Below are positions 37,201 to 45,232 of a stretch of 64,000 nt of DNA, piece after piece. The DNA lies in assembly GCA_019351975.1 (NCBI GenBank), contig JABBOG010000007.1, positions 46,159-110,158 of the forward strand, given 5' to 3'. The DNA is from Acidobacteriota bacterium (GTDB lineage: Bacteria > Acidobacteriota > Terriglobia > Terriglobales > Acidobacteriaceae). The position numbers and the translations under genes were made by a program. Under the pieces are notes generated by a model that was given only the letters and a program-made list of their open reading frames with translations, had not been told where the DNA came from and searched no databases. Within the stretch, counting starts at the first letter, position 1. Each line of letters starts with the position of its first letter.

Positions 37201-38416
37201 GGGAGATGCCAATGGTGATTTCTCTCCGATCGGGAGCGAGCCCTGGAACTCCGAAGATGGAGGAAATACAGACTTCCGCACGCCGTACATTGGCTACAGT
37301 CCGAATGCCGCGTTGTTCAAGACGGTGGGAACATCCGCTTACGATGCGCTGGAACTCCATCTTGAGAAGCGGCTGTCGCACCATCTGCAGGCGGGCGTGA
37401 GCTATACATGGAGCCATGCTCTCGACGAGCAGAGCGACCTTGGTCTCTTCTTCACGGGAAATAACCCAAATGACCTGCGGCAGTCGTATGCTTCTTCGGA
37501 CTTTGACCGCACGCATGTAACGACGGCGAACTTCCAGTTCCAGATACCCAACGCGGCACGCGCGCACTCCGCTCTTGCCTATGTCACGAACGATTGGAGC
37601 ATCACCGGTTTGGGAGTGCTGCAGAGCGGTCAGCCATACTCACTGTACGAGTTCTATGGTGCCGTCGGCAGCGCCTACTTCGGTGACTTTCCGACGCTGC
37701 TGAATCCGGTCCTTCCGATCAAGGATCCGGCACTGGCAAAGTCTAAGGCGCTCACGGGTAATCCAGGCGACAGGCGCGGTGCGGGCGGCGAGTATATTCC
37801 AACCATCGATCCGACGCAGATTGCGATCAACTACATCACTCCTGGCAACAAAGGCGTGCCAACAGCAGCGCAGGGGAATGCGGGCGATCCGGTAGATATC
37901 TATGAGACGGACTTTGCTCCGAGTAACCAGAGAAACATCTTCCGTCAGGCATTTCAGAAGCGGCTCGATGTGTCATTCCGCAAGAGTTTCCAGGCGACCC
38001 ACAGGATTGCGGTCCAGTATGAGTTCAACATCTTCAACGTGACGAATACCACGAGCCTGGATGTTCCGCAGGACCAGACACAGATCCGGCAAAACTTTGC
38101 CTGTTCAGCCTCTGCCTTCAATGAAAGCCTCTACAATTGCGTCAATGCGTATGTGAACTATGGCCAGATTGCGACCAGTCCGAAGGTTAGCGATCAGCAG
38201 TCGGCGTTGACGAACCTGGATCAGTTGCCATACCACACAGGTACGGGTAAGACGACCGCAATACCGACCGAGCTTCCGGTAGGCGTTCAGTCTTGCAACG
38301 CGTCGCTGGCTGTAAATGCGAATGGCTGCCCCAATAATGGTGCGAACTTCGGCTCGGTCACCAATACAATCGGCGGCAACCGAGCGGTAACGATGGGGCT
38401 GCATATCTTGTTTTAG
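34280..38416 (+). CDS. Oar-type TonB-dependent receptor (large)
   Basis: 1378 residues. The signal peptide (VLAFMFFFCCLTVAVIAKAQ) is followed by a carboxypeptidase-regulatory-like Ig domain (GSLNGTVLDASGAAIPDSTV), a plug-like part (NGVDATNLFN, GANTGSGTNDFHGQ-like segments) and a barrel ending AVTMGLHILF. AGGAG stands 11 bases before the ATG. It should be an outer-membrane importer of unknown large substrate. A similar but distinct receptor gene follows after a terminator. Cysteine pairs late in the barrel (NFACSASAFNESLYNC) suggest a disulfide-stabilised extracellular loop. Confidence 0.9.
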   Translation: MRKVLAFMFFFCCLTVAVIAKAQQTLGSLNGTVLDASGAAIPDSTVTATDSAIGITRTAKTQSNGYFQIFNLPVGTYNIKAQHDGFDTAESVGIHVQEAGARTVSLTLKVGQISTAVVVTADPLLNATDDTNGYTLDKAQIQLTPLATGSFTQLAVLSPGVSAELLSNLDTNSGLGNQPVWANGQRDTSNTFQVNGVDATNLFNGKSSSGSNSQRYAFNIGQTSAVAGAAGVGTSVFGSNGNSLPSPPPEFLQELRVNTSMYDAQQGATSGAQIDANTGSGTNDFHGQMYGSFANNSMNASPYFFKQEYLLAQEGIGAFPESLENPALHRWTAGFTAGGPIVKDKLFFFVGYQHRYNSDQATGVSQMNVPIGLTDDRSVAGLNAAAASYGQAFTGTIGPIAQALLTAKLPNGQYLIPSSQNSATYAYGVPNVTLLGTSTLVAEQANAAVDWDVTKADRLSVKYYYQTDPVNKPFGFSQTGGFPVTQTNGAQVFAVDNTVTLGSRVNWEQRVGFDRMGSYSFYKQTLGPDPNLGSTYGIGTGLFGYQPNALPGLSLGAFANNNVSSPSLSVGPYSSFVNLGYYQNRINPSTNVIFSIGKHTIVAGGGFSYTQLNIENNRQGIAQVQTKNFDSFLSDQAFKSNVLESIDTTSGHTQRNLADRYYRSNEIAGYVQDKWQALSNLSITGGVRYDYHGGLTEKYGNMFNFDPSLYSVTGSVANGFNVQNSGFVIAGNNKYDPTLGETDSTLNGRQWGISPRVGFAYSPKRFNNKVVINGGAGMYFDRGELFTYLSQPAGSGNGGPFGVTESAPLASYVTGTGQSLSDPLGSSSGTFTPVSQGGSYVPPNANPSTITTALQNTLGAGPNSAYGYSGTAHPGFGQNCSGTDNQANYTDCPVALNFGAYDKNNVLPYTINVALNVQWQPTQDIAITIGYSGNRGRHSVIPIPFNEPGIATPTNPIHGETATYGYEVLNQNTSGDANGDFSPIGSEPWNSEDGGNTDFRTPYIGYSPNAALFKTVGTSAYDALELHLEKRLSHHLQAGVSYTWSHALDEQSDLGLFFTGNNPNDLRQSYASSDFDRTHVTTANFQFQIPNAARAHSALAYVTNDWSITGLGVLQSGQPYSLYEFYGAVGSAYFGDFPTLLNPVLPIKDPALAKSKALTGNPGDRRGAGGEYIPTIDPTQIAINYITPGNKGVPTAAQGNAGDPVDIYETDFAPSNQRNIFRQAFQKRLDVSFRKSFQATHRIAVQYEFNIFNVTNTTSLDVPQDQTQIRQNFACSASAFNESLYNCVNAYVNYGQIATSPKVSDQQSALTNLDQLPYHTGTGKTTAIPTELPVGVQSCNASLAVNANGCPNNGANFGSVTNTIGGNRAVTMGLHILF

Positions 38417-38435
38417 CTGCGGATAGTGTATCCGG

Positions 38436-38470
38436 ATGGGCAGCGGCCTTTGGCTGCTGCCCATTGTTTT
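38436..38470 (+). terminator. Rho-independent terminator after second TonB receptor
   Basis: Nine-base arms ATGGGCAGC / GCTGCCCAT with an 11-base loop are followed by TGTTTT. It begins 20 bp after the stop codon and separates the two receptor genes. Confidence 0.8.
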
Positions 38471-38627
38471 GCGCTTCCCAAAACGGAATTTCTTCGCTAG
38501 GCTCAAATACACACGGTTCTATCAGCATGCCGTCTACTTGCCGAGCGGTTTCGGCGACCGACGGTGAATCAGTCACTCCTTCTGCGTTTCAGGAGTTCCG
38601 GCCTTTTCCCGGGACGGGGTTCGGCTG

Positions 38628-41600
38628 TTGGCATTCAGTCTTTACATCAATGCGGCCGAGGGTGGGACGCGATCCGTACTGGCACTCGGGCGGCGTATCA
38701 CAAAGCGGCTGACGTGCGCCCTGCTGCTGACATGCCCTGCTGTGGTGCTTGCACAGGGGCCGGTGGATGGCGCGATCCGCGGCCATGTGACAGAAGTCTG
38801 CGGACCGTACCCTCACCCGTGCGCGGCAACCAGCGTTCATATCCATCTAACGTCGAGCGATCTCGATGTGGCGCGCGATGTGGATGCCGACCGTGATGGC
38901 AACTTCCTGATACTGCGATTGCCGCCGGGAGAGTATCAGGTTCGCGCGATTTCGCGGCTGCCAGATCATAGCGTTGCTGTCACTACCTTTGACTTGCAGG
39001 GAGGTGATTTTGACGACGTGAGCATGACGCTTGGCTCAGCCCATAACCACACGGTCACAACGTCACCCGGGCTCCATCTGACCACGTTTGAGGTGCAGGC
39101 GCGCGAGAGTGCTTTGCCGATTGAATCGCGGCAATGGGAGAACCTTGTCGAGCTTGATTCGACTGCCAATGAAGACCCGGCCGCAGCGGCAGCGGCCAGC
39201 GGCACTGCCAGCGATAGTGAAGGCAACGCGTCCAGCAGAAGAAGCGGCCTCGACGGTGCGGGCGGTGCCGGCATCAGCTACGCAGGGCTACCGGCGACGC
39301 AGGGCAAGCTGTCGGTCGACGGCCTTTCGGCGAACCAGAGCTTTCGCTCCGGTCCTCGGGGTGCGGCGTCGGATGGTGCAACCTCTGGATCCAGCTATAG
39401 CCAGGGCTCGGTGCGCAGCTTCCGCGTCCTTCCGCGCGATTTCTCGGCGCAATATGGAACGCTGGGCGGAATGGCCGTGGTGACGCGCGCTGCGAGTTCA
39501 GCGCTGCACGGAAATGCATTTTTTCTAGCCAGGGAAAGCGGATGGGCGGCGGCAAATCCCTTCTCTATCGAGACGCACTATCGAAATGGCGTGGTTACGA
39601 GTGACAATGTAAAACCTGCGGGCTCCCTGCTGCAGTTCGGGGGGTCAGCGGGCGCTCCGCTGACGTGGCGACCGCGTGGCGGGCCGAAGGCGTCCCAGCA
39701 TAAGGGCAGCAATCAGCGCGAGCCGATGTCCGTCTTTGCGTCCATCGAGGTGTTGTTGCACAACGATCACATCGTATCGACGCCTGAGCTGCCGACATTC
39801 TACAGCTTGTCGGCGGACCAGATGGCGCTGCTGACGAATCGCGGGGTCAGCTATGCTGCGACCAACACAGCACTGAATTATCTTGATAGCTTAACCGGCA
39901 CGACAGCGCGAAGTGCCTATCGGGTGCAAGGATCGGTGCGTTTCGATGTCGCTCCGACGACCCGCGATCAGCTGACACTCACTTATGCCGCAAATCGGTA
40001 CGACGCACTCGCGGGGACAGCTCTGGGCCAGGCGTCGGACGCAGTTGTATCTCGAGGAACTGGCAGCCTTGGTGACAGCGTGGTTGACGTCGACGCTGTC
40101 ACAGGCCGATGGGCGCATACATTTTCTTCGCGCCTGAATAATGAGGTGCGATCGCAGTTTGCGCGAGATCTCGACTATGAAAAGCCGCACACGCCGCTGG
40201 CGCAAGAGCCGGCAATAGGTCCCGGCGGCTACGCTCCAGAGGTCGCGATTGCGCCGTACGGATTCTCGTACGGAACGCCCACCAGTATGAGTCCCGGCGC
40301 GTCGGGCGGCCATGGTGTGTATCCGGATGAGACGCGGTTCGAACTCGCCGACACGATGCAGTTCCATATGGGCCGCCATCTGATCATGCTCGGCGCTGAT
40401 TGGAGCCGCATCCATGACACGATCGACGCCCTCAGTGCGCAGGAGGGCGCGTTCAACTACGATAGCGGGACAACCAATGGCAGCGACGGTGGCCTTGTGG
40501 ACTGGATCACCGACTACACGTTCAACGTCAACGCTTACCCGAACGGCGGCTGCCCAAGCATTATCGCCACAGTGCACTACTTTTGCTTCCGCAGCTTTCG
40601 GCAAAGCTTTGGCGAGCTGGATACAAAGTTTGTCACGCACAACATTGCGGGCTTCGCGGAGGACAGGATGCGCGTGCGCAACAACCTTACTGTGACGCTG
40701 GGAGTGCGATACGACTACACGCTGCTTCCGCGCCCGCAGGCACCCAATCCACTGCTGGACGCGGACATCGTAGAGATGGGTGGCACGATTCATGGGGCTA
40801 CCAATATTTTTCCAGAGGATAGAAATAATATTGGGCCACGCGTGTCCATGGCGTGGTCGCCGCGGACCCTGTGGGGATTGCCAGCGCGGTGGTCGCGCAG
40901 TGAGGGTACGCTCTTCACCATGCACCTTGGTTACGGGGTCTTTTACGGCAAGATTCCTGGCGCAACCGTGCGCGCCGCGCTCACCGACACGGCCCTGAAC
41001 CCGGCGTTGGATTCTTCTGCTCTCAGCACGATGACCCACATCCGGATCCGGCCTCAGACCATCACGGATTGCCCACAGGTGACGGCCATCCAGCAGGGCT
41101 TCGGCTATCCCTGCGACTACACGTCGGCACCTCCGGCAGCGGTGGTTCAGACTACCTCGGCCATGGTCTTTGCCAGCAACTACAGGCTACCGGTAGTGCA
41201 GCGAGGAACGATCTCGGTGGAGCGACAGATGGGAAAACGGGCGAGCGTCCAACTCAGCTTCACAACGGCTGAAGCAACCCAGTTGCCCGCCAGCACCGAC
41301 ATCAATATTGCGCCATCGAAGGGCCTGGTCAGCTATCAGATACAGGTTCCCAACGGGCACAAAGGTCTTGTCAATGGTCAGATTTTTGAGGTGCCACTCT
41401 ATCAGCAGCGCCCCATGCTGAACTTCGGAGCAGTGACTGCGCTCGAATCGAATGCAAACGCGACCTACAACGCATTTACAGCCGAGGCGCGCACGGATGG
41501 CCTGCACTGGCGCGGGCTGCGCACGCTGGAGTTGCGTGGCAGCTATACGTTCTCGCGCTCCATTGACTACGCACCGCAGAACTCCGCCATTCCGCAGGAA

Positions 41601-42245
41601 GATACGCAGTTCGATCCCTTCCACAATGGCTATGACAAGGGACTCTCAGACCAGCAGTTCCCGCAGCACTTCGCTGGTACGCTGATCTACCCGATACGCA
41701 TACGAAGCGGGCCTGCACTCGTGCGACGAGCGCTCGACGGATGGCATATTTCCGCAATCGGCATTGGCACCAGTGGACAACCCTACAGTTACAAAATCTT
41801 CGGTGGCACCTATCTTGCGGGTGGCCGGCACTCCATCAACGGCTCAGGTGGTGCTGCTTACTTGCCTACGATCGGGCGTAACACGCTGAGCCTTGCACCG
41901 CAGGGTACGGTTGATCTTCGCCTGAACCGGGAGATGTCTGTCGGCTCGAGGCTGCACCTCAATGGATTCGCCGAAGCCTTCAATCTTCTGAACGCTGTCA
42001 ATATTACGGGTGTCGAGACGCGCGCATTCGAGATCGGCAATCCGACCACGATCGGCAATCCCATTGGCACGATCGGCAACCCGACCGCAACGGGACCCAC
42101 GCCGCTGATCTTTCAGGATGCTGCGCAGATTGCGACCGAGGGTCTGACCACCGCCATCCCATTCGGTACGCCAGATTCGTCCACGTCTACGTCGCTCGTA
42201 AGCCGCGAACGGCAGGTCGAGCTTGGCGTGCGATTACAGTTCTAG
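38628..42245 (+). CDS. Oar-type TonB-dependent receptor (third), likely TTG start
   Basis: About 1205 residues from a TTG at 38628; GGGACGGGG stands upstream and I see no in-frame ATG before the signal peptide (KRLTCALLLTCPAVVLAQ). The Ig-like domain (AIRGHVTEVCGPYPHPCAAT) has an unusual Cys pair. A Ser/Ala-rich stretch, a plug-like region and the barrel follow, ending in RQVELGVRLQF. Near the C-terminus is an insertion with three IGNP motifs. It should be an outer-membrane importer; substrate unknown. Low resemblance to its upstream neighbour suggests a different substrate rather than recent duplication. Confidence 0.86.
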   Translation: MAFSLYINAAEGGTRSVLALGRRITKRLTCALLLTCPAVVLAQGPVDGAIRGHVTEVCGPYPHPCAATSVHIHLTSSDLDVARDVDADRDGNFLILRLPPGEYQVRAISRLPDHSVAVTTFDLQGGDFDDVSMTLGSAHNHTVTTSPGLHLTTFEVQARESALPIESRQWENLVELDSTANEDPAAAAAASGTASDSEGNASSRRSGLDGAGGAGISYAGLPATQGKLSVDGLSANQSFRSGPRGAASDGATSGSSYSQGSVRSFRVLPRDFSAQYGTLGGMAVVTRAASSALHGNAFFLARESGWAAANPFSIETHYRNGVVTSDNVKPAGSLLQFGGSAGAPLTWRPRGGPKASQHKGSNQREPMSVFASIEVLLHNDHIVSTPELPTFYSLSADQMALLTNRGVSYAATNTALNYLDSLTGTTARSAYRVQGSVRFDVAPTTRDQLTLTYAANRYDALAGTALGQASDAVVSRGTGSLGDSVVDVDAVTGRWAHTFSSRLNNEVRSQFARDLDYEKPHTPLAQEPAIGPGGYAPEVAIAPYGFSYGTPTSMSPGASGGHGVYPDETRFELADTMQFHMGRHLIMLGADWSRIHDTIDALSAQEGAFNYDSGTTNGSDGGLVDWITDYTFNVNAYPNGGCPSIIATVHYFCFRSFRQSFGELDTKFVTHNIAGFAEDRMRVRNNLTVTLGVRYDYTLLPRPQAPNPLLDADIVEMGGTIHGATNIFPEDRNNIGPRVSMAWSPRTLWGLPARWSRSEGTLFTMHLGYGVFYGKIPGATVRAALTDTALNPALDSSALSTMTHIRIRPQTITDCPQVTAIQQGFGYPCDYTSAPPAAVVQTTSAMVFASNYRLPVVQRGTISVERQMGKRASVQLSFTTAEATQLPASTDINIAPSKGLVSYQIQVPNGHKGLVNGQIFEVPLYQQRPMLNFGAVTALESNANATYNAFTAEARTDGLHWRGLRTLELRGSYTFSRSIDYAPQNSAIPQEDTQFDPFHNGYDKGLSDQQFPQHFAGTLIYPIRIRSGPALVRRALDGWHISAIGIGTSGQPYSYKIFGGTYLAGGRHSINGSGGAAYLPTIGRNTLSLAPQGTVDLRLNREMSVGSRLHLNGFAEAFNLLNAVNITGVETRAFEIGNPTTIGNPIGTIGNPTATGPTPLIFQDAAQIATEGLTTAIPFGTPDSSTSTSLVSRERQVELGVRLQF

Positions 42246-42350
42246 TTAAATTGATTTCACTGCACCAAAGCGCACGCGGAGAAAGAATACAGCTGCCATT
42301 GGGCAGCGTACGATTAAGGATCAGGAACGCAGGCCACCGGAGTGTTGGAA

Positions 42351-43334
42351 ATGAACCTTTTAGACGTCATTGCTCACCACGGATATGCCGTGACGTCGAT
42401 TGCGCTTTTTGTGACCTGCTGCGGCGTCCCGTTGCCCGTATCTGTCGTTCTGTTGACTGCGGGTGCGGCGGCGCACGGAGGTTCGCTCAATCTGGCTTTG
42501 GTGCTGCTCTGTGCGGCCGGGTCCGCGCTCGCCGGGGACACGCTGATGTATCTTGGCGGCCGCTACACGGGTTGGTGGCTGCTGGCGGCCATCTGCAAGT
42601 TCAGCCTGAACCCGGAGACCTGCATCTTCGGTTCAGCGCGGTCGTTCTACGAGCGTGGCCCGAGGACGCTGCTCTTTGCGAAGTTTGTTCCCGGGCTTGC
42701 GACCGTGGCGGCTCCGTTGGCCGGCAGCCTTAATATGGGTCTGCGGCGCTTCCTGCTGCTCGATGGCTGCGGCGTCATTTTCTACACTGGTGTATGGGCT
42801 GTGACGGGGTTTATTTGCGCTCCGTTTCTGCGAGTCGTTGTGGGGTGGGTCGAACGCGTCGGTCACGTTACCGCTGTGATGTTCCTCACCGTTGTGGTAC
42901 TGTACGTCGGCTGGTTGGTGCTGAGTTCACTGCGCGACACCCACTTTTCGGAGATCGAAGAAGTCTCGGCTGTCGAGCTTTTTGAGCGGATACGAAGTGC
43001 AAACAGTGACAAGTTGATGATTATCGCGGATGTTCGATCCCACGGCTATTATGACCCCGGGATGCAGCGGATCAAGAACTCCATTCGGGTGGAGCCGAGC
43101 CGGTTGAAGGAAGAGTTGGCTGCGCTACGGGCTTTCATGCAGCCGGAGTGTGAGATCTATCTTTATTGCTCCTGCGCGCGCGAAGCCACCAGCATCCGCG
43201 TTGCAAAGATGCTGGAGCAGGAAAACTGCTCCACCAAGGTTATTCGCGGCGGAATGCGCGCCTGGATCAAGGCGGGCGGACCGCTGGAGGCAGTGCCGGC
43301 GGGGGATGTTGAGCACCTTCCTCGCTTCGATTGA
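42351..43334 (+). CDS. DedA-family membrane protein fused to a rhodanese domain
   Basis: 327 residues from the ATG at 42351, with GGAG 8 bases upstream. The N-terminal 200 residues form the DedA/VTT domain with several membrane helices and the motif FAKFVPGLATVAAPLAGSL. The C-terminal rhodanese domain (about 210-315) has IADVRSHGYYDPG and an active-site loop YCSCAREATS with Cys. DedA proteins flip or transport undecaprenyl or phospholipid carriers; the fused sulfurtransferase-like domain may bind thiols or act as a redox sensor. This fusion occurs in other bacteria. Confidence 0.92.
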   Translation: MNLLDVIAHHGYAVTSIALFVTCCGVPLPVSVVLLTAGAAAHGGSLNLALVLLCAAGSALAGDTLMYLGGRYTGWWLLAAICKFSLNPETCIFGSARSFYERGPRTLLFAKFVPGLATVAAPLAGSLNMGLRRFLLLDGCGVIFYTGVWAVTGFICAPFLRVVVGWVERVGHVTAVMFLTVVVLYVGWLVLSSLRDTHFSEIEEVSAVELFERIRSANSDKLMIIADVRSHGYYDPGMQRIKNSIRVEPSRLKEELAALRAFMQPECEIYLYCSCAREATSIRVAKMLEQENCSTKVIRGGMRAWIKAGGPLEAVPAGDVEHLPRFD

Positions 43335-43359
43335 TGCGCTCCAGGTCGGGATTGAGGGA

Positions 43360-44595
43360 TCAGCGGGCGAACCTGGAGAGCTTCGTCAAAAGGCCGGTGT
43401 ACGGCAGGCCGTCCGCGTAGGTCTTCAGGATCAGGGAGCGGAGCATTGGGGTGCGCATGGCCCTGAAGCCGCGCTCCGGCTCGTTATAGAACGCTGTTGC
43501 AGCGCGGTGGGAGAAGGCCAATGCTTCCTGCAGTGGCCGCAGTTCGCGGGCGTAGGCTGTAGCAAGGGCGCTTGCGTGGAGGCCTTGTTCACAGGCTACA
43601 ATCGCCGCCGCCGCAGCTTGTCCGCTGACGATGGCCGAGTGAATGCCCTCGCCTGTAAGCGGGTCGACGAGGCCTGCCGCGTCACCGACGAGCAGTATCC
43701 TACCGTGCGGTACATAAGCGTGGCCGCCCATGCCGAGGTACTGTCCGGTGATGTGTTGCAGCGCGGCTATACCGAGCTTTTGCCTGACGTAGGTCAGCAA
43801 GAGGTCGCGGTTAACGCGCTTCGCGTCGGTATTAGGGAGCTTCTCGCTGGCGTTAGCGGTTTGTGGAGCGAAGGTGCCGACGCCGATGTTGATATGTTCG
43901 CCCTTGGGGAAGAGCCAGCCATAGCCACCGGGCAGCGGTGAGAAGTCGAAGACAAGATCGTGCGGTGCATCGCCGCCCGGGAGCTGCGCTGGGAGCTCCG
44001 AGTAGGGCACTGTTGCTTCGAGAGCGAATCCGCGCGTGTACCAGGATGGATCGGCCTCGCTGCCTGCGCCGCCGGGCAGCGTCTCGGAGAGGCGTCGGGT
44101 TTGTCCGTTCGAACCGTCGGCACCGATGAGTGCGGCGGTGCGCAGCGTGGTTGTTCCTGACTCCGTGGCGACATCGAGAGCGATGCTGTCGGGCAGCTCT
44201 CGGAGTGCGAGCAGGTGGTCGATCTTGATCAACTCGACGCTGCCACCGTTGCGTCCTGCTACCAGCGTCTGATCGAGGCAGAATGCGTCGAACCGCTCAC
44301 GCACGGCCATGGCGCAGATCGGGCTGCGAGAGCGAACGCGCACCTCGCGTGCGTCTGCATCGGGCGACGCTTGTTGCAGGACGATCTCCCGGCAGCTCCG
44401 CTCCACAACGGGTTCCACCGAGTAGCGCAGGGCCGCCAGCGTCTTTCGGGTGAGGCCGCAAGCGCAGGCCTTATGGCGAGGAAACCGTCGTTTGTCGAGC
44501 AGAAGCACACGCCTGCCGGCGCGGGCCAGATCGTACGCCGCAGCGCATCCTGCCGGGCCTGCACCGACGATGACGGTGTCGCTATGGATGATCAT
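43360..44595 (-). CDS. FAD-dependent oxidoreductase of the geranylgeranyl reductase family
   Basis: 411 residues. The N-terminal dinucleotide fold TVIVGAGPAGCAAAYDLARA and the later GRILLVGDAAGLVDPLTGEG give the FAD-binding signature of the group. The middle GGYGWLFPKGEHINIGVG is typical of geranylgeranyl reductases, which saturate isoprenoid chains. Possible substrates here are quinone or polyprenyl side chains; other members are halogenase- or epoxidase-like. The 86-residue gene begins further up the same strand and ends 309 bp before... its own start lies 48 bp downstream of that gene's stop, so co-transcription is possible. Confidence 0.87.
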   Translation of the reverse strand: MIIHSDTVIVGAGPAGCAAAYDLARAGRRVLLLDKRRFPRHKACACGLTRKTLAALRYSVEPVVERSCREIVLQQASPDADAREVRVRSRSPICAMAVRERFDAFCLDQTLVAGRNGGSVELIKIDHLLALRELPDSIALDVATESGTTTLRTAALIGADGSNGQTRRLSETLPGGAGSEADPSWYTRGFALEATVPYSELPAQLPGGDAPHDLVFDFSPLPGGYGWLFPKGEHINIGVGTFAPQTANASEKLPNTDAKRVNRDLLLTYVRQKLGIAALQHITGQYLGMGGHAYVPHGRILLVGDAAGLVDPLTGEGIHSAIVSGQAAAAAIVACEQGLHASALATAYARELRPLQEALAFSHRAATAFYNEPERGFRAMRTPMLRSLILKTYADGLPYTGLLTKLSRFAR

Positions 44596-44643
44596 TTGCT
44601 CAAGTGTATCGCTGGCCGGCAGCTGCGTCGCGCTACGCCGCAG

Positions 44644-44904
44644 TTAGCGCGGCGTGTGCACCTTGATGTAGTCGCGGAGCTGCATATTCAAGTCCAGCGC
44701 CTTGGTGACGCCGGTGTCGAGCATACGGAGCCACTCGCTTGCTGGCTCCTTCAGTTCAGCCATATTCAGCAAATAGCTTGTCTGGACGATGATTTCGAGC
44801 GCATTCGACAGGTCGTGCGCAAGCTTGCGAATCTCTACAGCCAGCTCTTCTGGAATTTGCTGCTGCGGCTCAGGGGCCGTCTTTGGCGAAGGTTTAGCCA
44901 TCAT
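44644..44904 (-). CDS. Tiny protein resembling a lone histidine-kinase DHp domain
   Basis: 86 residues, Pro/Gln-rich at the N-terminus, then EIRKLAHDLSNALEIIVQTS and a second helix (ASEWLRMLDTGVTKALDLNM). The AHDLSN element followed by a hydrophobic helix looks like the H-box of a HisKA dimerisation domain, but no ATPase domain follows. It might be a phosphotransfer or dominant-inhibitory partner for a kinase elsewhere, or simply a helical-hairpin protein. It lies upstream of the flavoprotein gene on the same strand. Start could be the second Met. Confidence 0.6.
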   Translation of the reverse strand: MMAKPSPKTAPEPQQQIPEELAVEIRKLAHDLSNALEIIVQTSYLLNMAELKEPASEWLRMLDTGVTKALDLNMQLRDYIKVHTPR

Positions 44905-45078
44905 CGAGTTCGTGACTCCACATCTTGAATTGAATGCAACAACTTACTGCTGCGCGGATTCGCCAAGTGTACCTTGCGGCGCGAAACCATGCACGCATTG
45001 ACAGCGGACCCGCGCTCTGGGAAACTAAGAGTTCACGCAGGTTGCGCGGCTCGAATGAGCTTTTGCAGTGTATCGTGA

Positions 45079-45165
45079 GCCGAAATGGCGGAATTGGCAG
45101 ACGCGCATGGTTCAGGTCCATGTACTCGCAAGGGTGTGGAGGTTCGAGTCCTCTTTTCGGCACCA
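45079..45165 (+). tRNA. tRNA-Leu (anticodon CAG), CCA encoded
   Basis: Acceptor arms GCCGAAA / TTTCGGC pair perfectly. The anticodon stem CATGG/CCATG encloses the loop TTCAGGT, giving anticodon CAG. A long variable arm (TACTCGCAAGGGTG region) and the T-loop GGTTCGAGTCC mark a class II tRNA-Leu. Length 87 bases including the encoded CCA. Confidence 0.97.
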
Positions 45166-45171
45166 AAGTTT

Positions 45172-45206
45172 AGAGATCCGCACCGATGGGTGCGGATCTC
45201 TTGTTT
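45172..45206 (+). terminator. Terminator downstream of tRNA-Leu
   Basis: Perfect 13-bp arms (AGAGATCCGCACC / GGTGCGGATCTCT) with a GATG loop and a short TGTTT tail start 7 bp after the tRNA. It can also serve the minus-strand GH15 gene, whose stop is 27 bp away. Confidence 0.88.
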
Positions 45207-45232
45207 AGGGCCATGGGCTATGGTGTGGCGGC

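Noticed and set aside
35978..37567. Long open minus-strand frame across the second TonB receptor gene
   Set aside because: The translation is rich in Arg and low-complexity text with no motif; it is the antisense shadow of a clear receptor gene.
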